From Trichostrongylus colubriformis (lineage: Eukaryota > Nematoda > Chromadorea > Rhabditida > Trichostrongylidae), in NCBI GenBank assembly GCA_963978905.1, contig OZ022256.1, positions 56,818,646 to 56,882,645 of the forward strand: a DNA stretch of 64,000 nt. Direction: 5' to 3'. Positions 1-13,800 of this stretch are shown piece by piece; positions within the stretch are counted from its first letter, which is position 1; every line of letters starts with the position of its first letter. The translations under genes and the position numbers were made by a program. The notes under the pieces are model-generated. The model saw nothing but the letters and a program-made list of their open reading frames with translations, made no database searches and was not told the DNA's origin.

Positions 1-73
1 AGTAAACAGGAGCAATGTGAAAAATTCAAAAATAATATGTGATAAAAGCCTCAAACGAGATAACCAATTGCAG

Positions 74-3000
74 GCATAGCAGTTGGTGTTGTGACAAATG
101 CAAGAATTACGGATGCCACACCTGCCGCTCTTTTCGCAAAAGTCTGTATTTTCTATAACTCGAATTTCGAAAAAAAAAACTGAAAATTGTTCGTATTTAT
201 AGGGTGTACACAGAACGCTGGAATACGACGTGCGAAACCAAACCACCTGTAAAGTGCTATGTTATAATGACATAGCTCTGCAGATGCTGCATCGTCCAGC
301 TATAGAATTTCAGGTGCTGTTGCTTTTGACGAGCTTCACGAGATCCACTTAGGGCATTAGCTCGTCGTCACATCGGAGGGAAAAGGGAGGCGAAGTATGA
401 AATTACATCAACTGGCTATTCGTAGTCTCTGATTTAACCGTGCATGTTTAATGAAGTCAAACTTGGCATCGAGAAAATTCCTGAGAAATACGACCGCTAC
501 ACCGCCATTGATGCTTCCGACGCTACCTGTTAATATACACAAAAATTTCTTGAAAACGTCATCAATCGATAATCATGCATAGCTTTGCTACCTAGTAACA
601 AGTGGGTTGGGATCGATTGATGGCCTTTCCTAGCCTTTCTAGAGATCACCTCCACGGTCCAGAAATTCACTCACGTAGGGGTCGTCGAAAAAAGACTTTC
701 CCAAAAATACGATTCCTATTTTTGATCCCAGTGTACACCCCACTCTTAAGGAGCTCTAGCCATGCTTGATCCTGTCCGAAAGTCTCCATGGATGTGGGTA
801 AAATTATAATATTGCAGTAAGTATCGACTTCATAGACCTAGGCGACCTGGGCAGCTTCTCCATTCGTCCCTGTAGCCTTGTGGCTCGAGAAATTGTGGGG
901 GCTTGTCAGCTGCAATTGCCACCACATCGGCTCCAACTCAGCAGTAGCGAAAAAATTGGATTTTATTTCATATTTTCTAACACGGATTCGCTGTTAGGTA
1001 CCCTTCGTTTTTCAGCTGCTTATCGAATCGAGCTATCGAGCTTAAATTCTTATAGCTTATAGCTGCCCTCTACAGCTACGAACCCCCCCCCCCCCTCCTC
1101 TCTTCTGTCCGGTCAAATAGGAATCCCTGTCGCAGAAAGCCCAATTCGAGGTGCACCCTATCCAACACTGTCTACTTCATTCTTATTTATTTCCCGCTAT
1201 TCTTAAAGGAAACTCCTAAGTGAAGAAAGTAAAGTTGAATCCATTAAGGTGCTAATGGGCGGTGGGAGAGCTTATCTTACGGATGCAACTAGAAATGGAA
1301 GGCGATGTGATGGACGGAATATTGATTTGGAGTGGGAGAAGTTCGGCGGAAAAAGGAAAGTCCTACGATCACGACACGAATTGGAGCAATACGAGGCATC
1401 TGAGCATGAAAAGGTGTTAGGTAAGTTAGAGGATGCATTTTAATGAAGAAAAACTAAGAGTTGCGTTCAAAATTTTCTGGAGTACGGCATAACACAGCTG
1501 AGAGTAAATCCTGAAAATAACCGAAAAATTCCTGCGAGAAATCCTCGAAAACACTCACATAGTTGATTTAGGTGTATTGTGGGATGTACAGGGTGTCCCA
1601 AAATTACGGGCGCCTATGTTCATGTTCCTTTGGATTCCTCCATACATATTATATCGGTGCTTCCTTTCATTTGCTGCTCAGTAGGTGCACAAGATCTTCT
1701 TCCACCAGGGTGCTTACTTGTCGGGGTGAAGCTCATGATATTTTTGAGATTTCAAGACTTTCTCGAATAGATTCGCGGTCACTTGCTTCGACGGTGACAC
1801 GCACCTCGCCGTACTGTTGTTCAATTTAAAAAAATTTTCATGGCCCAAACAGATAAAGGTAACCCATTATGGCCAACAACGTCTGGTAGAGTATAACATG
1901 CCGATAGGACATTTGGATACCTGTAAACGGGTCCCAGTAATGGTCTGAGGATCAATGATGACAGGCACATGGTTTCTGTAGATCTCGGCGCAAAGCTTGC
2001 GGTAATGTGAACATGAATAACACGCTGTTAGACGTAATGAAGCATGCTCTCTCTAGTCCTTCGGAACAGTACTTGGTGAGTTCAGCAGCAAGGCGCCTCA
2101 GTTTATAGAATCAAACTGGTTCAAAGGCGCTGCCTACCCGATCTGATCGAATTCAACAATTCCCGAGTCGTCCGTCGAACCACTCAAAACATGATTCCAT
2201 TGATCCCCTGCCGGGGTCCTCAACTAAAACCAAGGTCTGACGAGTCAGTCATCCTAGTATGGAGTCACATAAGGTAGCCCTAGGAAAGATTTGGGAAGGG
2301 ACGTATGGAAAAACTTGAGTGTCAAAGGCGGTTGAGTGATGAAGAAACTTTGAGCTCGCATCTCTGTTTGAGCAGGACAACCTGTGATATGACTGCTGTG
2401 CCTTGTTACACAACTTATGAGTAAAGTTGTGAATGGATTGATTTTCCATTCACTCTATAGACGCCAACAAAATATGGCAATACATTGGCGCCCATAACTT
2501 TGGGACACCCTGTATGTATGAATGATGTAAGTAGAGATTCCATAAGCCGCTGTCATAGGGAATAGACGAATGAAATGATCAGAATGACTAGAAAAGGAAC
2601 CCCTTTACCAGCATTCCGTGCTGAGGATAAGTTATCTCTGTGTGTGCTCCATTTAACACACTGGAAGGAGGGCAATTCTGCTTTACGGTATGGGATTACG
2701 ATGGCTTGAAGTAGCCGCAATGCACACATGACACCTTGCCAAGAATTCGTTAGGTTCTAATTGTAATCACACTTTTTCCTTACCTTTCGCTTACTCTTCG
2801 CTTCAATGTTTTCCTTGTTTGTTGATATCATCACGAATGAATGAAGTACACTCTACGGGACAACAAATGAGGCATCTCTACAGCGGACAACTCGCAAAGT
2901 CAGTGTGTGCAGTTCGAAGTGATGCGAATTTGTTGCGAAGACACACCACAGCGTCGCGCTGTTGAATCCGGGGTTTTTTACCCATTGTCACCCTAACCTT

Positions 3001-6000
3001 GAATGTTCAGAATGATCATTTGCATCTTCCTTTTCCTTCAGACCTCATCCAGTTCTTTTAAGACATAAACCTCGGGTGGACGATGAGGGCAGGGCATCGT
3101 CATAATCTTAGAACCCAACCAATACGGTGCACGTAGCTCGCACTCATTGTGTATCGCCCTGAATTCCGCAACGCGAACTTCATGTCTCAATGGCACACAG
3201 CTTTTGTGTGAGTCGCTGATACGATTCGGTCAGGAGGACAGGCAAGACAAGCAGTGAACAATATCCCGTCTCCCCATGGTTTTGTGCGCTGACTGCTTCG
3301 AATTCTATCTATTCACTGGGACTCTATTTCATGTTCGAATCAGCCAAAATTCATTTTTTTTGGTTTGTAAATAATATTGCAGGCCTATTCGCTGGAGAGG
3401 ATATGCAGTATGCAAAACGCAGGCCTGCAGATGAGCCGGACCTGATGTTGATGACGAAAAAAGCGATAGAGATTCTAGAGAAAAGTGGCAAAGAATATTT
3501 CCTCATGGTGGAAGGTGTCTCTTCTATGCCAATTTTATAAATATATTCAAATATTTCATTACTTTAGGGTCTCTCATAGATATAGCACAGCACGCTAATA
3601 GTATGCATGGTGCCTTCGATGAAATGCGTGAATTTGAAAGTGCCATCAAAGAGGTGAGCTGCGAAAGTGCACCGAGCAACTCTGTATCTATAAAAGTGCT
3701 TTCAGGCCCGTCGGATGACAGATCCCAGCGAGACGCTGATTTTAGTCACAGCTGATCACGCTCATGCACTTACTATTCCCGGATACGTTCCTCTACGACA
3801 TAGTATATTCGGTAATAATTATTAAGCATCTGAATGAGTTATGGAAACATCCTACTATATGTAATCGGCCAAGTGTGTCGCGCAGTAGTGTGGCCAGCCC
3901 AAATGATTACAAAAAATAGTTTACGTCAACAAACAAGGACTGATGACTACTGGTTACGCGCCCTCCTGTCCCCCTACTAAGTATTGATCGAAGCCACGCC
4001 GATCTGAGACGCGTTGCAGTGATACGCAGTCAAGTGACGCGTTCGCTTGTGGAAAGCGTTCCGTCATTTGTGTGTGTGTTTGGTATGATACCAAGGAAAT
4101 TATATGCATTTTTGAGAGTTCTATATTCCTATTTCAGAGAACTACAACCTTGGAAAACACTCCGTGCCCGGCATGTTCTTTGCACTTGGTCCTGGATACC
4201 GTGGTGGTTTTGAGAACGAAAAACTCACAGGAAATCCCAGTATGTCATCTAAGCTTCCTTTGATTTTCACACCGGATCCTCTCTGGTTCACTCACACTAA
4301 CAAGAAGCGACAGACCTGTTTTCTCTTGCTAATTGGCAGAGCGCAGCAAGAGCTCAATAACTACAATCATCTTTCTCTGACAAAGAAATACTTCCCATTT
4401 TATCCGCCTTCAATCATTTTCTATCTGCAAGTATGCTATATCATGCTCGTCATCTTATGGCGTTGCTTATCTGTGTTTTTTATTTATCATTAACTGTGAA
4501 AACCTAAAACATCCTTCCTACATTTCCCGCAAATCGTATGTTGCGAATTCTTTGTACAGTCCAGTCCCCGAAGGCTGGCAGGGCGTGGCCTACAGAGTTG
4601 GGTGAGAGTGTGTGGCGGGATGAGAGAGATCGATACAAGTCCGTAGGCCTCGCCCTGCCAGCCGTCGGGAAATGGACTGTAATCAGAACAAAACATTGTG
4701 ACTTGATCCTGATGGCCCTTACAACGTCCTATCACATTATATCGCCTACAATCACCTCCCTCTATCATCTATAATTGTGGTTCTGTATCTTCACCCTACG
4801 CAGGGTGCATAGAAGTGTTTAGATCACGCACATCCACACACATATTACACACCTTGATCGGATTACCGTATAAGCAGTATCGGAGGGAAGTTAGAAAATG
4901 ATAATTTTCCAGGGGAAGAATCTTACCTGCAGCCTAGTGCCATATATACTGAATCTGGCCATCATGGCGGTGAAGACGTGGGCATTTGGGCCGACGGACC
5001 TTTCGCAGAGTAGGCACAGATGTTCTAGATCTATGCTCAGAGCACAGCTCACATTGCCATCAGCTTTTCAAATAACTTGCCGTTCAGACTGTTCACTGGA
5101 TCTATGGAGAACACCGATATAGCGTATGCGATCAAATATCTGATGTGTATCGGAAATGTCGGTCAGAATGTTTGCGATGCACCTGAGCAGCAATCGTCAC
5201 TTTTTACCCAATTTACGAGTACGCTACAGATGTCTTTTTGGGTCTCAAAGACAGCAGTAGGGGTGATGTGGGTGATAAGAACTTCCGAACCATGCTATGC
5301 ATACGAAAGGTCAGAAGACTATGTGAGACGAATTTCCGGTAGAAAATTGCCGCCTGGCTTCATAAGAGCCGTCTTGGTGTCATGGCAATGAGGGGCGGGG
5401 GCATCTTATAAAGTTGCGCATCTATGCAGTTTGGAGGGATCTCAGAGGGGTAGATTTGCACATTCTACATACAGTAGCGGGTCAAAAATATATGCAGTTT
5501 CTTATTCCAACCATAACTTTGGCCACCGTTTACATATCACGTCGTTCAATTTTTTTGTGTATCGGAAGCAACTGTCACCCAGCGAATTAAAGTTTCTCAG
5601 CCAAGTAGATGGTCATGTTCCAAATGACGGGTAGCAATGTCTCAGCCTCGTTCCGTTTTACTTTTTGCACAAGGGCTCGTTTCATTAAGTTATAAGCTTT
5701 TTATGGCTGATTGGATTTTTCGAAAGTTTTGGTCATTTTCATAGCTTTCAGTAAAATCTTTCGATTTTCACATGCATCCTACTTGGCTGAGATACTTTTC
5801 ATGAAGTAGCAGTTGCCCTCAAATTACTAAAAAACTAGTTTGTAAACGTCGACCAAAATTATGGTTAAGGTCCAAAATCGCATATAATTTTGACCGCTAC
5901 TGTATACCTTTGAATAAGTCGTAGTGGAGAGAAGCAGGAGTCCCTTCTCTTTTCTAGGCTTAGGTAAAAATAATGTTCATGAAACACCGCTATCTTCTTC

Positions 6001-6914
6001 AACAGCTACCACTTGCTTTACCTGAGCCCGCCCCTTTCGAGAACAAACGACGTGAAGGTGTCTTATTTCTTGGATTTTTGACCGTTTTATTCCGTTTTCC
6101 TTCACTTTCGTAGTATTGAACGTCGACCTTCATGTTTGATGAATTTTCTACATCAGCCTGAATTTCCCCTGCCACAATTTTTTAAAGGAGTCATGCACGG
6201 AAGAGAGTTTCTCTGTCACCCTTATTTCAGTGTTGTATTTACTTGATAAGGGCCGCATGCATAGTTTCACGCGTAAAAGTGAGAACACCGCTATGATACG
6301 GCTCCTCAAAGTGGTGGCCGAGAGCGCGGCGACTCAGAGTAAAGGCCCACCCCTTCGTCCGCCGCGGTCGAAGACGCATAGTGTTGTGATGAAAATTACG
6401 CAAGCGATCCCACTTTTCATCTTCGGCCGCGACGGATGACCGGACTGGGCAATCACCCGGAAACATAGCCCACTCATCCGTCACTTCCAGGAGCTGTGTC
6501 TTGATCGGATTCGCACCTTTACGCGTGAAATCATGCATGCGTCCAGAATTAGGCAAACACAGCATAAGTGTATGGGTGACTCGTTTCTCTGTTCACGATT
6601 CCTTTGGATGTCATAAAACCTGTTTCACATGTAATATACCTTAAGTGAATTCATACGATTCGTAAACCTTCCAGAAACCTTTCTTTAGAAGTTCAATAAC
6701 ATCATTTTCAGATTACATAATCCAAAGGGATCCAAAAGAGATTGCTATTCTGCTTCTGGTGCTAACCGCAGCACTTTTTGCGATGATGCTGATCCTTATT
6801 ATTGTGCTGATTATGTGTATAAGAGCTATGGACCTGAGCAGTAGGAGCAACACCCTGATCGATGAAGATGAAAGCAAATCTGACACGGAGTGGATTTCGG
6901 AGGAATCTGTTTAG
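74..6914 (+). CDS. Alkaline phosphatase, copy A (5' part beyond the window)
   Basis: Metal-dependent phosphomonoesterase, probably on the cell surface. Ten exons are visible: 74-141, 203-313, 1249-1420, 3383-3514, 3568-3653, 3706-3811, 4138-4239, 4913-5009, 5088-5218, 6712-6914. They correspond to exons 5-14 of copy B and have identical lengths; all junctions keep frame, giving 401 codons plus TAG. Family motifs seen: [11 protein letters not shown] (153-155 region, E. coli numbering), R of GVHRT (Arg166), [11 protein letters not shown] (Glu322), LIDIAQH (Asp327, His331), VTADHAHA (Asp369, His370), HHGGEDVG (His412). Position 153 is Asp and 328 is Ile. Exon 14 encodes one transmembrane helix and an acidic tail ending [11 protein letters not shown]. 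Exon 7 needs an AAG acceptor. Exons 1-4, with the catalytic Ser, must lie left of the window. No frame break is visible. Confidence 0.93.
1589..2512. mobile_element. Degenerate Tc1/mariner-type element in intron 7 of copy A
   Basis: The ends are inverted repeats (CAGGGTGTCCCAAA at left, its complement at right) flanked by TA on both sides (1587-1588 and 2513-2514), the target duplication expected of Tc1/mariner elements. Around 1930-2000 one plus-strand frame reads [14 protein letters not shown], which resembles the transposase motif near the second catalytic Asp; stops and frame breaks surround it. It is absent from intron 7 of copies B and C, so it entered after the duplication. Confidence 0.7.
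4556..4681. repeat. 126-bp hairpin element in intron 11 of copy A
   Basis: Arms 4556-4594 and 4643-4681 are imperfect reverse complements (left arm contains GGCTGGCAGGGCGTGG, right arm CCTCGCCCTGCCAGCC). The loop carries GGTGAGAGTGTGTGGCG, also found in the similar element at 62310-62480. No coding potential. Confidence 0.65.
6181..6605. repeat. Inverted-repeat element in intron 13, copy A
   Basis: Non-autonomous element with long terminal inverted repeats. Left end runs from AAAGGAGTCATGCACGG through GTTGTATTTACTTGATAAGG; the right end ends ACGATTCCTTT. Both inner arms carry ACGCGT(G)AAA and CATGCAT motifs. The same element lies in intron 13 of copies B and C, and a better-preserved relative is at 62509-62942. 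Confidence 0.7.
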
Positions 6915-7670
6915 ATGTTATAATAAACAAAAAATTGTATCACACGAATAATTCACAAGTCTTGAACCAGAACTTTCTCCAGGATCTGAATAAATGGTTT
7001 ATTTCCAAAACTGAAGCATTGTATTTCTTTGCAGTTTTTCTCCTATACAATTCTTGTTCTAATTCAAGGAAAAGCCCGCGGAAGTTCATTCTTTTCTCAC
7101 TCCTCCACAGCTATGTTGTGTTTATTCCCTACGAAACATCTGTGAATTTCACATGAACAAATCAGAGTTTTGTTTGAGTACATGCCCTCCAAATTTCGTA
7201 CTAGTGCGTTACGTGGGCGGTGCCGCGAGGACTGTGGAGCTAAACGTCGGGGGATTAAGGTATGCTTCATAGTCGTTCGCGTGGTGAAAATTCGGAGTGG
7301 ATAAGGGCTTCGTCTTTTTCCCCTCCGCATTGCCTTACCATACTTGAAACAACTCTCCTCCTGAGTTATGAGTTTAATGTGTAACTTGTTAGCGATTTAG
7401 CGATTCTAAGGAGTACAAAAAATTCGAGTTGTTAACACGTTGTTGCAAAGTACATAATTTCTTCGATTACGCAAAAAAAAGCGACACTCACGTTCGGAGT
7501 CGATAGCGGCATTTAAATTCGACATGTTCTCATGATATAAACACTGAAACCTTCCTATTTTTATGGTCCCTGTAAATAGATTTCCTCCCTCAATCCTGGC
7601 ACTTATCTTCCTTATTAAGGAAAATGAAGAAAAATCGAATACATAGATCAAGCGTGGATCAAGCAGTAAG
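6915..7670. other. Intergenic DNA between copies A and B, duplicated 3' flank
   Basis: No gene seen. The stretch from about 7110 to 7660 is clearly similar to the 3' flank of copy C (about 44850-45370), including GCTATGTTxTGTTTATT and a shared T-rich tract. The duplicated unit therefore runs well past the stop codon. Confidence 0.6.
6922..6927 (+). terminator. Poly(A) signal of copy A
   Basis: AATAAA 7 bp after the TAG stop of copy A. The same spot in copy C (44668-44673) also reads AATAAA; in copy B it reads AATAAC. Confidence 0.55.
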
Positions 7671-7858
7671 CGGACAATACTGACCGCATACTGTTCCAAG
7701 AACTGTTGTTGACATCAGAGATTGGAATACTGATAGAGAAATATGGTACGTTCAGAGGAGAGCAAGTGGAGTCCATTCCTCTCCTAATCGCACTCAGCAA
7801 GGTAGCTTCTGATATGAACATGTAGCTGTTTTTCTAGAGTCACCCATTCAGATTACAG
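7671..7858 (+). promoter_or_regulatory. Conserved 5' flank of copy B with probable trans-splice acceptor
   Basis: About 190 bp directly upstream of the start codon is similar to the 5' flank of copy C (31204-31399), including AGAGATTGGAATACTGAT and CAGCAAGGTAGCTT. The ATG follows GATTACAG directly, an AG acceptor with no room for an ordinary leader, as expected for spliced-leader addition in nematodes. No TATA box is clear. Confidence 0.5.
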
Positions 7859-10800
7859 ATGATTCGTAAGAAACTGGCGCTATTCGTGGCTTTGCAGATT
7901 AGTAGCTCGATTCTACTCGAAGCAAAGGCCCGAGGCAAGTTTAGCACATCGTTGGAACTCGAACAAGTTTCTAAAGCACTAGTTACAGATTCATTGGCGG
8001 ACGTGGATTTCTTGAATAAGATTGCTCAGGATCACGTAAAATCGAAATTGAAGGCTCATAAACATTTACTCAGAGGTAGGTTATGGTAGTACAAACGGAG
8101 GGGGGAGCGGCTGACTGCCGCTTACTATATCTGCAGCATGAAAAAATGCAGTGCGAGTTTTGCGGAGTCGACTCTTCCTTTACGTGAACGTTTAGTCTAG
8201 CGATGTGAGACCAAGTCCCACTGTCCCTTTAAAGGCACCGGGAGGGGGGCAAGGGCAGGATAACGTTTACGAAAACAATGGCGTCTGAAAACAAACATAT
8301 GGGTTCGGTAGATACAATGTGTAACGATACCGGCGTTGAAGAACGCGCCACAGGGCGCTATTTGCCCCCAGGGCGCGCTTCCGTCCGAACTGCAAGCTTC
8401 CGTGGCCGAGCCACGCTTCGTTCATTTTAAAGCTTGTCTTCGGCCTGATGCAACCTTATTTTTAAATTATTTCCTCTTTAGACTGTTTTCTAGTGGCATA
8501 TTTTACTTGTTTACTTATGGATCTTCTTAATTGTGCATTTCTATACCTGAAAATCTCAGAAGGGTCAAATAAAGTCGGGGGGAGACGCAGCTTTGCGTCG
8601 ACGTCGATGCTCCTTTCCCTTACTAGGCTTAGGCTAAAATTGATATCCCCTCCTCCCGCATTAAAAAGCATCTGTCAAAGCATAGGTCTCATCTGCTTTA
8701 GCCTAACCCTAGGAAGGGAAAGAAGCCTTGACGTGGGCGAAAATTTTGCGTCTCCCCCCCCCCCCCCGACTTTATTTTACCCGTAAGTACATTCAGAAAC
8801 AATATAAAAAAGAACAAAGTTAAAACTAAAAGGAAAAAAACAACTCTATATTAGAACCATCTTCTTTTGGCACCATGCCAAGGCGTCAAATTGGCGAGTT
8901 TGGGCAATGGCGGCCACTCAAGCTCGTCCACACTACGTCTGTTCTACCGTAAGCCAAAATTACCCCCTCCTGGTGTCTTTAAGGTATTGAGTGCTGCCGT
9001 CAATTGCAGTGTTGTGTGATGTGCTGCTGTTAATCCGGATACATGATCCTTCTCCTAATGCTTCAGGAGGCATATAGATGATAAATATTAGGTTGGACGG
9101 GAAGTTCTGGGACACCTTGTGAGAAAAATTCAATTTATTTTAATTTTATTCACATGTAACTTCAGTCACCAAAGTCTTCAACTTCAGTCACCAATCTTCT
9201 TCAACGGCAGCTGTCAGGGCGTCGACATCGAAGACCGGAGGACGTCCTGAGCGTGGTTCATCTTCTAGCGTTGTCTGTCCTTCACCGAAACGCTGATACC
9301 ACCGAATCACCGTAGACTTCGAAGTGGTGTTCGCACCCATCGAGTGGTTGATTCTGTCGGCCGCCAGGCGCGCAGAACTACCAAGGCGGTACTCATGAAG
9401 AATCAGCAGTCGAAGACCTTCTCGCGAAATAGGCTCAGATTCGCCGCTTGTCGAAGCCATAGTGGTGATAACCAGACTAGTGAAGAGTCCTTCACACTCC
9501 ATCTATATACCCTTACCATGGACTGTCCCACAATTCTTTACAGGTTTCTACAGGAAAAAACAAAAAGTGTCCCAGAACTTCCCGTCCAACCTAATAATAT
9601 AGATGTCGACCTATAATGTGCTACAATCAGAAACTATCTCCCTTCGTGGCTATAATTAAACTACACAGAATCTGGTAATTCTTGACTGGCGTGAAACGAA
9701 GAACTCGTTTCACTCGTTTCTCTATGATTTCAACCGGTTTCTATGATGAAGGGCTGGTAAATGTTCTCAGCTAGTTGAAGGCACATTACGGGATCACCTT
9801 GAGTGGGTTGAAGCGGTGGACAATGATACATGAGTTGCCGAGGGACCCTGGCGGTGTTGGACCGAAAGTGATAGCGATAGCAGCTGATAAGTGCTGATGG
9901 GGAGCGTCTGAAGGCGAATGTCAACAAAGTCATTTCGCCTTTCGCGTTGGTCCTTGAGGCGTTGACCCTCATAGGCGTTGTGCGGGTGCGTGGGGTGGGG
10001 GGGGGGGGGCTTTAATGGTGGGTGACCCGCATTGATAACGGTTAATAAGATTCGATACTGAGCGTAAAATGGCTAGAGTCGTCTTATCCCTTTCGTTGTT
10101 CGCACTGATCCTGGAGCCTTCATACTCACAGGTGTTTTGGGGAGTGGGACGGAGACATTGATTGTCGGTAATCCAAGGTAAGCAGGTCAGACGCTTTTGA
10201 CATATGGCTCCTACAGTAATCAGGGTTTTCGCGCCAGGACGTGTTCCGTCGTCGCTCGTTGTCATCGCACACTCTCTCGTGTCGTCGCTCTGTCTGCGCA
10301 CTCCGCGTGGGAGGAAGCATATGGCGAACTGCCGATGGAGTATACTGCGCAAGACTTGTAGGAGAGCCGACATTCCCGATGCAGGGTCGGCAGCGCGGAG
10401 ATGTAGAGGGATGGTGGTGAGTATGGGGACGACCTTGAATTTTGTCGCGGTCCATGACCGGGTATTGGATTTTTGGTGACGCGTGGGGTTGTTGACGCCA
10501 AGCAATTTCTCCTCGGGGCACGTTAGCGTTGCAGCACCGCTTCACAGGCGATATAGGGGACGATGTCCACGTCTATGTCGCAACTTCAGCAACGATTTTT
10601 GGCCACAACCCATCTTAGCCGCTGCGTCGAGGCTTCCTTCCCCTGAAGTACGCGTGAAGCGCGCGCGACTCTTGACTCGCCTCTGAAGCGGCGAGTCGCA
10701 CATCTACTTCTTTCTTCGTTGTCGTTTTTCGAAATCGAGTTAATCCTTCACTTTGCCTAATATGCACATCGGAGTTAAGATGGTCAAGTGAAGTCATTAA

Positions 10801-13800
10801 ATTCTTAGAAAGCATCTTTCAACCTTTCTCCTTTTGCAAAGGAAAATTGGTTAAGGTTGAAGTTCGAAAAGAAAATACATCCCATCACTACTTTTTACAG
10901 CGCCCCTCACTGCGAGCCTTCATCTTAGAATCTTTCACTACTGAAATGTCCTGTATCGTGAAGGTGACATGAGCACTCCAGCTGTGATACGTTGCCTAAT
11001 CGATACGATTCCTATCCTTCCCGCCAAAATCGCGTGATCGCTCGAATCGCTAACACTGAACAGTACCTTATAGCGCTTGCTTTTCTCTATCACCGCTTAA
11101 TCACACGACGGGCAGACATACCGACAAACAGACCAAAAAACCGACCAACAAGCAGAAAATTAGTGATCTATATGATACGTAGAAGGTTGGAGGGGGGGGG
11201 GGGAGCGATTGGTTGAATTTTCGTCTAGCGGCTTCGCGCTCGCGGCACCGTCAGCAGGAGTCGTTTGGAATCCCGCTCAAGACGCAATGGGCTGGTCCCA
11301 TAAGGGACTTTCAAAGATTGCACCCATTTTCAGCAATATGTTGTAAATTGGAATTTTCTAAGTCTGCAATATGAACTCTCCATCGTCCTTCAGAGCTAAT
11401 AAAGGCATAGCTACAACTGCTTCTATTATACTTGAAGTTGTTGTTGATTGTTGTGTTATCTTGATAGGTTTCGTCAACTGTTAATGCTCCTGCAGAAACT
11501 TCTATGGATCACACACTGCAGAATGAGAGAGAACAATAATAGTTGAATTTTCTTTAATATTTCAGTTCTCACCAAAAGCATAAGAACAAAAGCAATTAGC
11601 CGCCCGCGCTGAAAATAGGTGCAATCTTTAAAGGTCCCTCACGGTACCAGCCCATTGCGTTTGAGCGGAATTCCAAACGACTCGCACTCGTCGCGCAGCT
11701 CGTCGCGGGCGGTCGCGCGAAAGTTCGATCGATCGACCTCCACTCGGGGGGGGGGCAGCCACCGATAGATTGACGGGTAATGACTTAATGTAGCATGATT
11801 GACGTGTCAACTACGTACCTAACGCATGCGATCCCCTCCGAGGCCGATATACTTTTCAGCTCTCGGTGTGTTATCCCCCTGCCCTTCATTAGCAAAGCAC
11901 TTGGGAAATAATCACTGAATTTTGAGAAATCAAAGCATTTGGTGCCAAATTTTGGCATCATTAGGAGACTCGTCCAGACAGATACTAGTTGTACACTGGT
12001 TGGCCCATGAAAGTCATTTCTTGAACATTTTTATGACAAATAGAAAAATAGCTAATTATAGGAAAACGCCCAAAAAACATAATTTTGTTTATCGGTGATG
12101 GAATGGGAATTAGTATGGTGACAAGTTATCGGATTGCAAAAAATCAGCGAGCGCACAATGATTATGTACAGGCTCCGCTTTTCTTCGAGACTTTTCCATA
12201 TACTGGTCTTGTGAAGGTGAGATTGAGTGTTGATACCCCAAACTCACTGCCTAGAAAATTTTCGTTTTTGAATTCGTAAATTTACAAATAAATATATGGT
12301 AAAAAAAAAGGACTACAAAACTACATAAGCGGGCTCAAAATACTAAGATATGCCCCAAAACCCGGGAACAGTCCATTATGAATAAGGAAAAGTTTGGTAT
12401 AACAGGATTGGCGAAGTAGAATATTACTAGGAAACACTGAAACTTTGTTGAAAATGGCTACTCAACAGAATAGTTCTCCAGTTTACGATGTTGCAACAGT
12501 ACGCGTGCGTTCAATTGCTGATCAGACTACTTCCATTTATGAGAAACACTGTGCTTCGCAACTTAAAGTGTGCAGCAATTGAAATTGAATTATTAAAGCA
12601 ACACTCCACGATAGTCAGATCAGTCCTGCGCAAAAGTTCCTTTAAAAAATATCCAGGCTGCACATTTTTTTGCGTCGACACGGTGTGCCATGAATTCGGC
12701 ACACCTACTGGAACTCATCTCGACCCCACCCACTTGGCTTCGTCAGTGACCAACTGAGGTAAATGGGTTTGGTCAAGGCGGGCCATCCTATCTCTCTGCC
12801 TGTGTCGTCCCTGCACCTTCCCCATGCTATTCTGCTTCGCTGCCTGTGAATGCAACACCCTGCGGGCGCAAAGTATGGACGCGGCCTTACAGGTCTGACA
12901 GTCATTTTTGTAAGGCTAATGTCTCTACTTCAGACCTATTCCTACAGTAATCACGTGACAGATTCAGCGGCATCAGCAGTCGCCATGTATACTGGCAGGA
13001 AGGTGAGTGAACTTGTTTCAGCCGGAGATTCAAAGGCACCAGAAAGGGAAGGGAGAACTGCAAATACACGCTTTTCTGAAACAAAATTTCTACTTTAGGA
13101 GAGCTTATATGTGGCGAAACTCTCATTGGAAAAGCACGCCTTGGGGTCTTATCGAACCAGTCTCACGCCATGTCGTTCTGCAGTCCTGCAGCTCGACGAG
13201 TTGCAGGCAAAAGCGGGACAACGCTTGCAACCGGCTGAACTAGCCTCTACGCCCCTCTGTGGTGTACCCCGGCTAGTGACCCAGAAGGGTGCAAGGGAGG
13301 AGGGGTTCTAGGGTTCCCATTTCTTGGGTTTTAAGCGGTATTGTCTTGTTCTTTTCCTACTGTTACATTGCTGAGCATCCCTACTTTCATATTCCACAGT
13401 CTGCCAAATTTACTCCTTCCGGTGCCGCTAGAGACAGTAGATACGCTGAGCGTGTTGACTCCATATTTGCCATGAGCCTTTTGTCCGTGTATTTTGTATT
13501 ACCATTTGCATAATGTCGAATTTGCTATTTTTCTCGAAACAGTTGCATTCAGGTCGATAATAGATATCTTGGCATGCGAGCAGGGGTACTCAAGAAGTGC
13601 ACCACTGAACCAGATGACTTAATCGAAGATGGCATAGGTGATAGAGCCGTGGATCAAGGTTAGATCTATTCCGATAGTGTTGTTCTCCAATCTAACAAAA
13701 GCAGAAACGTAACACTCCAACGAATCGCTTATTGACCATCGAACTTCCTCACTGTCCGCATAGGGCGCTTCGCGATATTCCGTTCTGTCTCCTAGCCCAT

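Noticed and set aside
9969..10505. 178-codon minus-strand open frame and overlapping 139-codon frame
   Set aside because: Several long frames overlap in the same GC-rich stretch, none with a recognisable motif. Part of it matches the repeat at 25020-25225. GC-rich sequence has few stops by chance.
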